From: Cephalotrichum gorgonifer
Taxonomy: Eukaryota; Ascomycota; Sordariomycetes; Microascales; Microascaceae
Length of the DNA stretch: 64,000 nucleotides
NCBI GenBank assembly: GCA_900312665.1
Contig: ONZQ02000019.1
Location: forward strand, 1 to 64,000
Direction of reading: 5' to 3'
The stretch's first letter is position 1, and every line of letters starts with the position of its first letter. The notes under the pieces are model-generated. The model was not told the origin of the DNA. It searched no databases and saw only the letters and a list, made by a program, of their open reading frames with translations. Below are positions 43,291 to 55,054 of this stretch, piece by piece. The position numbers and the translations under genes are program-made.

Positions 43291-44132
43291 GGCCTTGTGA
43301 TGTATCTGTCAATGGTAGATGTTGGCAGGTGGGCACACCTGCCAAGGTAGCCACTAGACAGCTACATGGTAGGGAGTCAGCCTGGGAGCATGCAACTCGT
43401 GGTTGTTCCCGTCCCCGAATATGGCATGTCTCCCCACACTAGACATCGAAATATATTGCACTGAAACCCCCAGCTATATATAGCTCATTAAGGACAACTG
43501 CCAAGCATTCCTAGTTGCGTTCCTTAGAAGACAACATTATCAGACCGCCGCGTATATCTTCCATCCCACTCTTTCATTCACGCCATACCGCGCGTCGTGG
43601 CCTCTCTCATTCTCAGGTCAGCAGACCAGGAAATAGTAGCATCCTTACTCGGCCGAGAACCTGGCTAGTCCAAGACGGGATCTTATATCTCATACTGCAA
43701 TATCTTTGTGCTAGGAGGGGACCTTCCTTGACGACCGAATTTGGGTGCCGGACGCAAAATTCGGATTTGTCCGGTAGCCATTTCCAATAATACCTGGTGG
43801 ACGGTGGCACGGGGTGGGATTGTGGGTGGGTCCAACGGATTTAATCTGAACCCGCCAATCTGGATCCCTCATATCGAGGCCGGTGTGACCCTCGACAACG
43901 GAGTAATGTTAAAATTCTAGCACTAATTCCGATGGACGGATAATTCCAAGGGCCTGTTGATCCATTGGCGGAACGAGTTTCTAATAGCTCTCGAATCCCG
44001 TCCAGCGATGGCTGCATTGCTCTGTTCAAGAATCACATAAAGGCGGCCATGGACGATCTCTGCCAGAAGAGGAGAAGAACCTGGTCTCTCATCCTCATCC
44101 CTACATCTCCGCTTCTCCTGTAACATTCAAAA
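43291..44132. other. Upstream region of the AA9 gene
   Basis: No coding feature is supported. The last few hundred bases before 44133 are the probable promoter; no specific element could be assigned. Confidence 0.5.
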
Positions 44133-45112
44133 ATGAAGGTCGCAACTATCCTGGCATATGTGGGCCTCTCTTCGGCCCACGCCATCTTCCAGCAGGTATC
44201 GGTCAATGGAGCCGATCAGGGTCTGCTCTACGGTGTCCGTGCCACCTATGTCAACAACCCCATCGAGAACGTGAACGACGCTGCGTTCGCCTGCAACAAA
44301 AACCTCGAGGCTAAGGATAACAACATTATCTCCATCCCGGCTGGCGCGCGTGTCGGTGCCCGGTATCAGCATCTGGTCGGAGGGCCGCAGGGGAGCAACG
44401 ACCCTGACAACCCGATTGCTGCTTCGCATAAGGGTGAGTTCTGAGTAATCAAGCAAACAACCTGGACTGAACATTGGCACTGACTTTGGTATCTTTAGGG
44501 CCTATCATGGTCTACCTTGCCAAGGTCTCGAATGCCGCGACCACTGGAACGACGGGCCTGCAGTGGTTCAAGGTCGCCGAGGACGGGCTGACGGGCTCGA
44601 CTTGGGCCGTCGACCGCTTGATCGCCAACAACGGCTGGCATTACTTCGACATGCCTACCTGTGTCGCTCCCGGCGATTACCTCATGCGCGTCGAGCTCCT
44701 CGCTCTGCACAGCGCCAGCACTCAGGGCGCCGCTCAGTTCTACATGGGCTGCGCGCAGATCCGCGTGTCTGGATCTGGCTCCAACACGGGGGCCGGCAAC
44801 ACCGTCAGCTTCCCCGGCGCGTACTCTGCGACCGACCCCGGTATTCTTGTGAGCATTTATGACCAGACGGGGCAGCCCACCAACGGAGGGAGGAGTTATG
44901 CCATCCCTGGTCCTCGGCCCATCACTTGCTCGGGTGGTGGACAGACGCCCCCGCAGACCACTTTGTCTACCAGCACGCGCCCGACCCCGACCAGTGGTGC
45001 TGGTGCGCCCCTTTACGGGCAATGTGGCGGCATTGGCTGGAACGGCGCGACGACTTGTGCGGAGGGAACATGCACGAAGTCGGGTGACTACTACAGCCAG
45101 TGCCTTCCGTAA
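44133..45112 (+). CDS. AA9 lytic polysaccharide monooxygenase with CBM1
   Basis: Exons 44133-44433 and 44499-45112 (65-nt intron GTGAGT...TTAG) give 304 residues. The signal peptide MKVATILAYVGLSSA ends just before His16, so the mature protein starts HAIFQQVSVNG, supplying the first histidine of the copper histidine brace. The second is in ASHKGPIMVYLAKV and the axial Tyr in AAQFYMGCAQIRV. After a Thr/Ser/Pro linker (about 245-270), the C-terminal PLYGQCGGIGWNG...CTKSGDYYSQCLP is a fungal cellulose-binding CBM1. The enzyme is secreted and oxidatively cleaves cellulose or hemicellulose. All catalytic residues are present, and the gene looks functional despite adjacent pseudogenes. Confidence 0.95.
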
Positions 45113-45499
45113 GGTAGGAAGAGGCTTATGATGAACGTGGTGGCTGTTATGTATATATATGGGCTCCTGAATAAAGTGCCGCGTTCACTTATAAAAGTTC
45201 CTCTCTATTGTCTCTCGCTCTATCAGTATATGGTCGAGGTTTCCGGTCGTCCGTGAGCTCGCGTGCTTGCAGCATTGTGAAAGCAAGTAGGATTTCAATA
45301 GAAAGTGCGAGAAGACGTCCTGGGTTTCGTTGGCTTGTTTGTGCGAGAAAGAAACCTACCTTGGCCTTGGTTAGCATATACCCAGTGAGTCACACACTTC
45401 ACCTCAGTCTTCCCATATATTTCCATTCCTATGCATACTGCTGGATGAAGCAACCCAGAGATATTCACTTTGTGCCAATGCTGATCAATCAACAGCTAT

Positions 45500-46357
45500 T
45501 GAACAAGTCTATACACTTGTATAGCAGCTATAAGGGATCTCTAATATTAACCACCTTTGCGGGCTGGTACCACCCTGAGCCGCTCTCCGAATCTTCACAA
45601 TACCCGCCCCGATGCCTTTCACGACGCGGAAGTTGAGTGCTTACAGATCCTTTCCGATTCCAGGAGAAACGCCATGACATTGCATGCGTGCAGTGGATAC
45701 TTCCAGTCCTGGGGACTACCCAATGTATCCTGATCGCCGCTTGGCCGATAAAACGTGTGCAGCTTGAAACCCAGGTCGAGGCGGACAAGATCAGTGCACG
45801 CCAACCTCGATTCTTCGTCAAGAAGACCGGCTGAGAATTTCTTCCGGATGAGGGCAGGCGAGCTCTATTTTGCGGCTGTTACATTATTCAAGAGTGTTTT
45901 GCCTACAGCGTCGAAGGCAGTGTCCCATGTAACACCGAGCTCCCTAATAGCCGACTAGATGTTTTCCACAGCGGTACGCACTCTTATAGTCGATCTACCG
46001 GATGGCCTCCGTGGGTTCGAGAGTTGCATGATTCTTTGCTGAAACCGTCGTGAGGATGTGTGCAAATCCCGCGGACCTCGCGATCTGTATGTCCGCAATC
46101 CTGACGCTGCTCGCTGGGCCCCAGATCAGAATACAATGACCCGTAGGGTCTGGCCCGGCGAAACTGTATAAGGCATTTACAGCAGTTTGGGCGACTAGGG
46201 CCATCCCTCCAGCGTCCTTGAGAACAATTCCAGGTGGAAACTTGAATATGATTAGGAAGAATTGACAACAGGAATAGATGAAGTGGAGTAATTCCCCCAG
46301 CTGGGAGAAGTTGTTGGAAAGGTGAATCGGATCATCAACATTTCGTTTTAGATACAT
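45500..46357 (-). pseudogene. Zinc-type/medium-chain alcohol dehydrogenase remnant
   Basis: The minus frame contains FPPGIVLKDAGGMALVAQTAVNAL followed by HCILIWGPASSVRIADIQIARSAGFAHI and SAKNHATL-x-PTEAIR-stop-IDYKSA. This is the nucleotide-binding core of the medium-chain dehydrogenase/reductase family (normally ILIWGASSSVGxxAIQLAKxAG ... TASPKNH ... GA-x-x-xIDYKS). The glycine-rich loop has Arg for Gly, and stops or frame changes break the rest down to about 45500. The N-terminal catalytic half is absent. It is a decayed copy with no RIP-specific pattern evident. Confidence 0.6.
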
Positions 46358-47431
46358 TCGCAGTGTCGCATTATATCCTCACAGCACTGCGCGCAAAGAC
46401 AGTAGGACTAACCCACTCACTTGCTCCCGTTGTTGCGCTTCGAACCCAGACTTTTATCAAGGGTTACTGTATAATGTCGGAGAGCGACCCTCCTGACGTC
46501 GGACGTAAGACGCTCAGAAGGCGCTTAAACCCGAGCAGTGGAGGGCGAACTGCCCGACGCTGGGTGTAACGAAACTAAGAAGGGGCGTGAACCCAAAATG
46601 GCCAAAGTCAGAGAGCGAGCGGCCCCGACACCCGACGTTGACACTAAGAGGGGCAGCTTAAACCTGAATAGGCGAACTTTATTTTTCGCCGACATTTCCA
46701 CTAGTTGTCGCTGAAAGTTGGGTTTTGGCAGATGTCCGTCTTGTCAAAGGCTAGTTAGCAGGTTTCCCCCGACTTGACCCAAAGAAAATGTGAGCCACAC
46801 TCTCGAGTGATGTCCACTGCTTTGGGAGATGTTTCCAGCAGCTGGGCTCAGGTCAGTAGATATTCGTCCAAGAACGAAGGCGGTCCCTGGAAGTCGCTGG
46901 AATTAGATTCAGATGTGTATAACTGAGTTTCTAGGTGATATCTGCCCCGCATGACACCCAGTTACAACGCAATAGCCCTATACGTGATAGCATAACCTGT
47001 TCATAAGTGGAAACTCCGTAGGAAGGAAAGTCTCCCCACACCCATTCTTTGTAATCCACTACCCAGCTTTATCTACAGCGCCTACGGGAATTTAAGGAAG
47101 GAGCATATCACGCTGTGGGTCCCGCAAACGCCTAGCGATCTGCCCCTGCCAGCAGCATGTTGAAGGAGCTTGAATGGCTAGGTGCTGCACTCGGTAAGCA
47201 GCCGCCTAGTCCAGAATACGAGAATGTAGATATCATAGCCAGCAGCTCCTAGCTTTTGACTTTTCGAGGCACTACTAGCAAATATAATACAAATAGAGGT
47301 TGATGAGGCTTATAGACTGGTACTTGTATGGTAGAATGCGATTCTCTTATGGAGATCGCCTGGAGATTAAATCGTTTGTTTCAGTTCTAGTTGGATTTCT
47401 TCCGTAACTGGGCCTTGAAAAATTGCCTCCT
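46358..47431. other. Intergenic, nothing supported
   Basis: No ORF with recognisable content occurs here. Short repeated phrases around 46490-46660 (GACGTCGGACG / CGACGTTGACAC next to CTTAAACC) hint at a decayed repeat. Confidence 0.4.
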
Positions 47432-48332
47432 TCACTTTGTCAGAGTCCCAAAGACGTGTGGAATGACGTCGAACCTGGACTCGTCTGGCGGCTGTACTAA
47501 ATCAATCTTTTCCCAGCGACCCAAGGCCTCCAGTGTCTTGCCCGTTTGACGACACAGGCGGCAGCCGCCGATCATGTATTTCCAGAAAATATCTAAAAAC
47601 CCTATTTTGATGTCAGAATGTGATAACTGCGTGCTTCAAGATTACAAGCTGTTTCTTACGCTGAAAAGCCGGTACTGCAGTCCCGGATTCTGCCCGGACA
47701 TGCTCGTAGACGTACCACCGACCGCCCTTTTTGAGGTAGTTGTATAGTAGGCGAGTGTTCTTCTCTGGGTCCGGAATGCTGCATAGACATTGTACGGTGA
47801 CGATACAATCCACGCTTCCAGGTTCGATACAGGCACCCCATGCTGTCGGATTGTTGAAGTCCTCGATACCTACGGGGACCACCTCATATGTTCCCTCTAG
47901 TCCCACGTCCCTGACGCGCTGTCTCAATGCAGCAGCGGAGTGGGAGTTTGGTTCTACGCCGTAGATTTTGGCAGGGCCGTTGCTCCCCCGGGTCTTCGCC
48001 TGTTCGATGACTTTGGCAAACACGTCTGCCCACATGCCGCTGCCAGCTCCGATCTCTAGGATGGTGCCCTCCACTGGCTGTCCAACGACGTCTGTGTAGA
48101 TTCGTCCCTCATGAACCCGGCCCTCTAAAAGCGCAAGGACTCTCGGCTCCGCATTAGCTTTGACGCCCGGGGCGATGTAAGCCCAGAAATTCCCGAACCA
48201 GGCTTCGTGGAAGGCGGGCCATGATGTCAAGGTGGAGAAATCACCTGATAGGACCAGTTTGAGAATAGTAATGAAGAAGAAGCAGGCGGAGATGCCTAGT
48301 AGCATACAGGGCCGAACTAGTCGTAGGAGCAT
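47432..48332 (-). CDS. Membrane-anchored METTL7-like methyltransferase
   Basis: Exons 48332-47660 and 47592-47432 (67-nt intron GTAAGA...TTTAG) give 277 residues. The N-terminus has a hydrophobic anchor (MLLGISACFFFITILKLVL, about residues 10-28). The SAM-binding motif I is ILEIGAGSGMW (about 92-102), the acidic motif lies in YGVEPNSH, and VDCIVTVQCLCSIPDP is motif IV. The second exon gives FWKYMIGGCRLCRQTGKTLEALGRW, matching the C-terminal block of METTL7/TMT1-type enzymes, which methylate alkyl thiols at the ER or lipid droplets in animals. The fungal substrate is unknown. The spliced frame is intact. Confidence 0.85.
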
Positions 48333-49008
48333 GATGGCGCTTTGTGGTTGCTGTTCAAGGAGCTGTAAAAGGTGGTAATGTGAGTGCTGCAGGATTTTGG
48401 GGTCTTTGGCACTATCGTGGGAAGGATATAGGTATTCGAGCGAAGAAGAGCCTGTCAGAGGCCCTCTGTCTAGCTAAGTTAGGTATGAAGACCCGAGGTC
48501 ACGGGATCAGCAGGGTGATGTATTAACAGGTGAACCGACCCACCTAGTCTGATGATTAATCTTTTAAGCCTCTGTGCTCTATCAGAACATGTCTCTTTCA
48601 CGATTGTCAAGTTCCCCACCTTCAGCTGAAGCAAAGGAATATTCCCTTATGTAGAACAGGAAACGCAGTTAGTTGCCTTTGTCTACTGAAACTCTGACAC
48701 ATAAGACGATACTTCTTTCCTAAACAAGATGGTATTTTTTTATATTGTACCACGGCAAGTATACATAGCAGGGGATGCATGAGACCTATGAGTATGTCTA
48801 CAAGAATTTCCATAGCTATATATTGGTAGGAACGTTATTCCCAACAACATAACTGAGACCATCTAACTGGAAGGGATGTTATAGGGATATAGAAATACTG
48901 TATATTGCCTCTTGTAAGATAATAGCAATGAACTAGTGCTGTTGAGCAGCAGGCAATATATTCTCTCTCCGCGTCTCATTCCCGACTGATCATTTTGGGT
49001 ACAATCGC

Positions 49009-49354
49009 TCAGACCCTCCTGCACACGCAATTGCAAACAGGAGTGAGTCCACCACAGTAGCTACCTGAGCATGTAAAGTAGGCACAATCACCATACTTCG
49101 CGCAACAATGTGATATGCATACGCCTTGTACCCCGTTAATTTCGGACTGCTAGCTGAAGAGAAGAAGACCAGACTTACTCTTGGTACAAGCTCGCTTCTC
49201 CTTCAATAAAAAAAGATGTGTTAGTATAAATATCCTTCTTGGAGCAAGAGGAGAGGAAGAGCTAGGGTGTCTGACATACAAGGCTTCCGGCTTCATCGGC
49301 TGGCGCTGCCATAGTCAAGGCCACAAGAAGGGTTGTTACAGCGAGGAAGCGCAT
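49009..49354 (-). CDS. Small secreted cysteine-rich peptide, defensin-like, Kex2-processed
   Basis: Three exons were built by hand: 49354-49280, 49200-49179 and 49124-49009. Introns are 79 nt (GTATGT ... TACTAACA ... GAAG) and 54 nt (GTAAGT ... ATTAAC ... ACAAG). The 70-residue product starts with a signal peptide (MRFLAVTTLLVALTMAAPA), then a short pro-segment ending in Lys-Arg, a Kex2 site. The mature 42 residues start ACTKSVCISHCCAKYG and contain ten Cys at mature positions 2, 7, 11, 12, 18, 23, 28, 35, 37 and 39. The C-x3-C near the start with a C-x-C at the end (PVCNCVC) fits the cysteine-stabilised alpha-beta layout of defensins, with two extra pairs. Function is inferred only: antimicrobial peptide or effector. 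Confidence 0.75.
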
Positions 49355-50396
49355 ATTGCTTGGGTATAACAGAGTCGAGGTGATTTGTCTTGTCTTGGTG
49401 TAATGCTTTGGCACAATATGATGTTAAACAAGGAGAATTCTCAAGCAAGTCAAGGGATATCATGATGGCCACTTTATATATGCGTTTCCGGTAACGCTTA
49501 AGAGCGGGGTATGCGTGAATGTTGCATCTACCCGACCTCCAAATACGATGCTATCCAAGATGTGGATGGTTTTTCTTTTCCTCATTGGTACGCTTCTATA
49601 TTCGGCGTTCAACATTAAGCCGCGCTGACAGGAGTGCATACATGCGCGCCCGATGGAGATCTAAACCGTGCAGGTGTAATAAAAGTAGCGAAATATAACC
49701 CCGTGGGTGTATACATGTAGACATGGATCAGTAGATATGATGCCTGCCCAGCAAATACGCCTGTACGGCAGTTATAAGTGTATCGTCACTGAAAGGGGAA
49801 TACTTGATTAATATTCATGCATGTGCCTAAGTGGCTGCTGGTGTTAAAGTGGGCCCGCGCGCTTCAACCCTCAATTGACGACGCCCTGCTCCTCAAGACT
49901 TACCAGGCGGTTCTGCTCACACGAGGGTAAGGATGCAGCCGTGCCAGCGCACGAACAACTATATAGCTGGTGGCTTTCGGAATTATCTAACCTCAACCGA
50001 AATTTCTCACTGACTGAGGATGGTGAGATCGTTCCCACTCTCATATGTCTTTAAGCGGGCTGATGCCCGCTTAGCCTATAGAGAAGGAGGAGGCGCAGTG
50101 TTGATGTGACCGAGAAGATATTGTAGGATATCGGGATCAGAGGGTTACCGGGATCACGGGTCCTGGTACCCAGTTACTCTGAGCCTGAAGCTTACTGTTT
50201 CCACATTAGAGATGCTCTTATCATACAGGAATATAATAAGATGCTACAGATTATGGAGCCGGGATAAGGTAACAGGTAGCATATATCACACCTCAATAAT
50301 ATATTGCCTGACTACCGATGTTTCTATCCCCAAGACTTTACCCCACATAATGGAACATGCAATGCCTGTGCCTTCTACATATATAGGAGGACGAAC
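49355..50396. other. Spacer between the two cysteine-rich genes
   Basis: No gene is firmly supported. A plus-strand ATG at 49548 could give a short spliced secreted peptide (MLSKMWMVFLFLIG, 44-nt intron, then VHTCAPDGDLNRAG), but it ends after about 38 residues with a single Cys and is not called. Confidence 0.4.
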
Positions 50397-50747
50397 TTAG
50401 CAGCTCAGCTGACCGCATTTCTGGCAGCTGTCTCGCACTCCAAAATCGCAGGACTTCTTTCCATCACTACCGCATTGATAAACATGGCCTGGAATACAGT
50501 CGAGAAGCCCGTCACCACAGAACAGCCCATCGGGTATGGCATGGCAGCTGCATTTAGTCGGCGTGCAGGCTCGGGGCTAGAGTAGATGTCAGTAATATTG
50601 CCCAGTATCTTTGACTTGTTCGTCCCACTCACCATGACTTCACCCATGGCTAGAGGGAGAGCAGCAGCGAGGGACAGGACGATGGAGTACTAGAAATCGA
50701 AATTAGTATAACCCCCCATGCGAACCTATCTTCACTCATACCTTCAT
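50397..50747 (-). CDS. Small secreted protein with ten cysteines
   Basis: Three exons were assembled by hand: 50747-50742 (only ATG-AAG), 50689-50633 and 50576-50397. Introns are 52 nt (GTATGAG ... TACTAAT ... CTAG) and 56 nt (GTGAGT ... ATTACTGAC ... CTAG). The product has 80 residues. MKYSIVLSLAAALPLAMG is a clear signal peptide. The mature part starts near EVMPRACTPTKCSC and holds ten Cys spread evenly (ACTPTKCSC, LFCGDG, LLDC, YQCGSDGKKSC, DSCQKC, QLSC-stop). The stop follows directly after the last Cys, typical of disulfide-rich effectors. No family is recognised. It is in the same orientation as, and 1 kb from, the defensin-like gene. Every exon is too short to stand out as an ORF in its correct frame. 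Confidence 0.75.
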
Positions 50748-53700
50748 GGTGGCAACTTTCAACTTGAACGTTCTGTGGTAAAATTCGGGTTTTTTCTTGT
50801 CATAGACTGGTGGAGGCTTGAGGCTTCGAATCGAATTAAATTGTAGGTGGTTCTCTTGCTGCTTTAAATACCTGAATCTCTCCCTCTTCTTTCTCCTTCT
50901 TACCCCTTGAACCTGACGCCGATTTTAGTCAGAATTGGGATCACCGTAAGACGGGCATTTCATGATGGAAAGGTGTGAAGAGGAAGAGGCAATACAGTAT
51001 AGAAACTTTGCTATATGACTGGTGAAATTACAAGTTTGAAACGATTGGTTACGTAGAACAGGACCGGGCTGTGCACTTGTACGAAGCCAGCCTGTAGAAT
51101 GATCTACATTGAGCCCTGAAGATATTACTGATCAGCAATATATTACGTGGATCCGATGATCTTAAATGGGGAATTTTCCATTTCCTGGTGCCAACAAATA
51201 TCAGAAGCTGAATTGCCAGATGGCTGAGCCTTGCCTGAGCTTCGAGGTGCCTCGAACGATCAGTTGTGGTTGGTTAAGGTAAGCTCTCAGACGTCACACC
51301 GTATTATGCGTGTTCTTAGGCGACACAACTTTTTTCTATACAGTATAAGCATTCACCAATCCAATCAGATTCACAAGACCAAGATTATGTTTGACTTGGA
51401 CGTAATGGATCGCCTGGGTGTTCTCCATAAACGGCGTACTTGTGGGGCCTTCAGAGTCTGTCTCATCTCAGACCGGGCTAAATTGGTCCGGTCCACGGAT
51501 AGAGGATTATGGAGTATTCGCGCGGACCCTATTACGACGCGCAATGCTTTCCTGAACAGACAGAGCCAACGTGTCTAAAGATGGGACAGAGTTATGTTTC
51601 CCTCGTCCCTTACTTTCGACCTTATCCCTGTGTTATTCCGGGTCTCACCGACAATATGTCGTGGCCAATTCGTCAGCGGTCTCGAAACCACGATTGACAC
51701 CTCCTCTCTATATGCCGAACTCCGGACTTTGAGCCTACAACAAGCTCCCCAGCCGGGCACCAAGGGCCTCGAAAAAATTGGCTTCCACCCCCGTACAGGT
51801 CCAAGCTGTCCCTACTTTCACGCAAGCTCTCCCCTCCGTCCCTCCTTGCATGCCTCGCCTCCTCCCACCAATATTACACCCAAATCCACTGTGAATCTCA
51901 GGGAGAGCCGCTAGGAGGCGGAATCGTGACACAAAAGTAGTAGAGATACAATACTTATCATGAAATCCCCAACAGGAACTGCTGCGCACGACATTCCGCT
52001 CGTCGCTACTAAGGATGTGCAGCTCCCTCCAAGGTCGGCTATCCCGCGAGCCGACCTCCAAAAGTGACTCATCTATATACAACACCCTCCTACCACGTCG
52101 CAGCCTATATAGTCCGCATAATCGGCACCCTGTGTAGTTTTAAGTGGCAGCAGCAGGTAATTAGGCTTTAGATTATTCATACTCTATCCAGTACCTCTTA
52201 TTTTCCTTCCCAACACGTAACGTAGCCAGGTTAGGAGAAGTCACCCCTGTGCTATACTTGTGGCCTTATCTACGCGGGATGTATATTAAGTTTCCCCAAT
52301 TATCACCACCTTCAAGCCCCACTATAGCCTTGAGTTCTAAGACCCCGATAGTTATAGCCCTTATAACCTCCAGGGCGACAGCCTTCAGTCTCTTTCGCAA
52401 TCGGGATAAATTTGCGTGATAACCCTTGATCCCATAGCTTGTGCTATCTAACATCTCCATGACCTCGTCCTTCGCCGTCGTCTTCTTCCGCTGCCAGAGA
52501 TTCATAACCCCTACTTTCCTCCCATCATCTACTTCCAAGCCGTCGTCGTGGCATCCACCGAAGAATTGGGTGTCCGGTCCCGGCAGCCAACCCTCTCCCT
52601 CGTGGTTTCTAGGGTCAGAGCGAGGAAACATCTCATAGATGGACCTCTAGCTTCACAGCCTGCATTCGCCAACCCAAACCCCCGTTGATTCAGGCACAGT
52701 ATTCAGCTGCTGGCGTGGCCGGTCGGTAGTTGTCCGTATAATTAAGAGTTTTCATTGGGCGAAACGTGCTGATTCACCTCTTCCCGAGGCCGAGGTAGTA
52801 GGCTTTGCTGGGCCGCGAGAAAAACAAATACCTCCATGACACACCAGTAGTGATGTATTCCGTCCGGCCGATTCACTGACCTGTATATGGTATGCTTATC
52901 TACTTTACGAGAAAAAATGGAAACGAAGAGTACGCGGGATCTTAGCACTGAATGCCAGGCTTTATCTAGGTTGCATTGAAGTAAACCACATGTTACACCC
53001 GGAACTTGACCCGACTAACCGGTCTTCATACCTGAGATGATTCCAGTGGGTGGATAGGCTTGGACGTTTAGGCATCTAGCTTGCTTCGTATCTAAATCTC
53101 CATCTTGATGCTATCTAGCGAAAAGATAATCTAGTAAAAGATAAATCGAACAACGCGTTATTCCGCCGCCCGCATATTCACAAGCAACACGATATGTCCA
53201 CCTATCAGACTCCGTTTGATCTCATACGCGAATACAACATTAAGGCTCCCTGATATAAGTATGACTACTTATTTTTCCTCGCTCGTTGGGGCAGAAATAT
53301 AAGCCCTCTCGTATCGACGCTTCCTAGCACCGTCCGTTGCCCGGATGCGTCTCAATCACTTCTTGACACCCCTCTCCTTGTCAATCGAACGCTATCTGTT
53401 AAACTTAAAGAGGCATGGAAGAAGGCCAAGCGTTCCAATAGTACTTACGCTAACCAGCTCAAATATGCAGCTTTCCTCGATAACGGCTCGCCGGGCAGCC
53501 AAAATAGGTACAGCTCGACCTAAATCCCTGAAGTATGACCATAGTGATATTAAGGTTTCATAGGGGTATCTTAATATTTTCGGGATTTAGATACATTAGA
53601 TTGGCAGTTTACGAAATGAGACTATCTAGTCGCTCATTCAATTGCGTCAATTTACCGTTCCCCCCCCCGGATCATCGCCTTCGCTTAGAACCGCCTCTAA

Positions 53701-54107
53701 TTGAGGGATTAGGTGTGGGGCACACACAGTCGCTCGCTTCGTGGTAGGTTGTTGCCTTTATTGAATCAGCTGGGCAGACCTGCGTCCGTCACCGTGGGTT
53801 GATTATCTGCGGGGGGGTTGGGGAGGTCCCGCTTTCACCTCCAACTTTGCGGGGAAGTGTGGGGTATCGGTAGATGCTAGTGGGAGCCATGAGTGGAAGG
53901 GGGCGGGCATCGGTAGATGCTAGCGGACAGATGGGGTCATCAGCCTCTGCTCCGAGTGCCAGTTTCCTGAAGAGGGATGGCCTGCTAACATTTACCATGA
54001 CCAAACATTTCCTGGCAAGTTAAACATTCTACGATAATTCAAACCTTTCTGGATAAGTCCAACCTTTCTTTTGTGCAGTCTTCTGAAAAAGTTGGAAAAT
54101 AGCGGAA
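50748..54107. other. Long gene-poor interval
   Basis: Short frames occur (51231-51578 plus, 51735-52085 minus, 52266-52631 minus with a helical C-terminal half, 53345-53563 plus), but none has a recognised domain, signal peptide or consistent splicing. Two identical 15-bp sites ATCGGTAGATGCTAG lie at 53866-53880 and 53909-53923, upstream of the SDR gene. The rest is unannotated. Confidence 0.45.
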
Positions 54108-55054
54108 ATGGCCTCCACCAATATCCAAAAGTCGGTCGTCGTTACCGGAGGTGCGAGCGGTATTGGTCTCGCGATGACACGGCATTTCGCGTCCCAGGGC
54201 CACAAGGTCTCCGTCCTAGACATCAACGACAAAACCGGACCGGGTATCATCGCCGAAGTCGCCGCCGAATATCCCCAGGCTACACTATCCTTCAGGCGGG
54301 GTGACGTCTCATCTTGGGAAGACCAAGCGGCCGCGTTCGAGCAGATATTCCGGGACCACGGCCGGATTGACGTCGTAATGGCGAACGCCGGAATCTCGGA
54401 ACAGGGCCAGAGCAGTGTGGTGGAGGTCGAGGGAGATGTGCCCAAGAAGCCGGCCACCAAGTCCATTGAGGTGAACTTTCTCGGCGTCATCTATTGTACG
54501 TTGTTTCGGTCTTCATGACATACATTTGGTAAATCTACCTATGACTAACTTCGGGTTCAGCTGTGAAACTTGCAGTCCATTACATGCATAAGAACACGGA
54601 TGATAGCTCTCCTTCTAGGGGGTCGATTATCGTGACCGCGTCGAATGCAGGCCTGTACCCTTTCCCAGTCGCGCCTCTATACGCAGCTTCCAAGGCAGGG
54701 GTCATTAATCTTGTACGGTCAATGGCTCCCGTTTTGGCGAAGTCAAACATTCAAATAAATGCCCTTGCGCCGGCCGTTCTAGGTATGTCGAACGAAGAAG
54801 AATTTCTAACCCTTTCACTAACCCGAGTCTTAGAAACAAACATCGCTCCGAGCAGCGACCTCTTCAAAGATATGATTATCACGCCGATGTCAACACTGAC
54901 CGCGGGCGTTGCCCGGCTTATCGCAGATCCTTCCCTGACAGGTCAAGTCGCTGAGATCCACGGCGAGAGCGTGACTCCCCGGCTGCCGCCAGACTATGTC
55001 GATGAGGACAGTAGGAAAAACCTGGAGACGTTTTGGAATCTGGGGTTTGCGTAA
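54108..55054 (+). CDS. Short-chain dehydrogenase/reductase (15-PGDH-like)
   Basis: Exons 54108-54495, 54561-54782 and 54834-55054 (introns 65 and 51 nt) give 276 residues. A classical SDR Rossmann fold is seen: cofactor loop VVTGGASGIGLAM, Asp-containing VLDIND (NAD preference), VMANAGIS, the catalytic-Ser region IIVTASNAGLY and the active-site Y-x3-K in YAASKAGVIN. The C-terminal part (MSTLTAGVARLIAD, VAEIHGE) matches the 15-hydroxyprostaglandin dehydrogenase-like group common in fungi. The substrate is unknown, probably a secondary alcohol. The frame is intact. The last 20 bases and the 3' flank are duplicated just downstream (55035-55560). Confidence 0.9.

Noticed and set aside
44495..45022. 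175-codon minus ORF and the plus shadows in the AA9 region
   Set aside because: They overlap the well-supported AA9 exon 2 in other frames.
49548..49735. Possible third short secreted peptide (plus strand, one intron)
   Set aside because: The signal-like start and splice sites are present, but the product is about 38 residues with one Cys and no conserved feature; too weak to call.
52266..52631. 121-codon minus ORF with a helical C-terminal half
   Set aside because: No domain recognised and no upstream exon could be joined with confidence.
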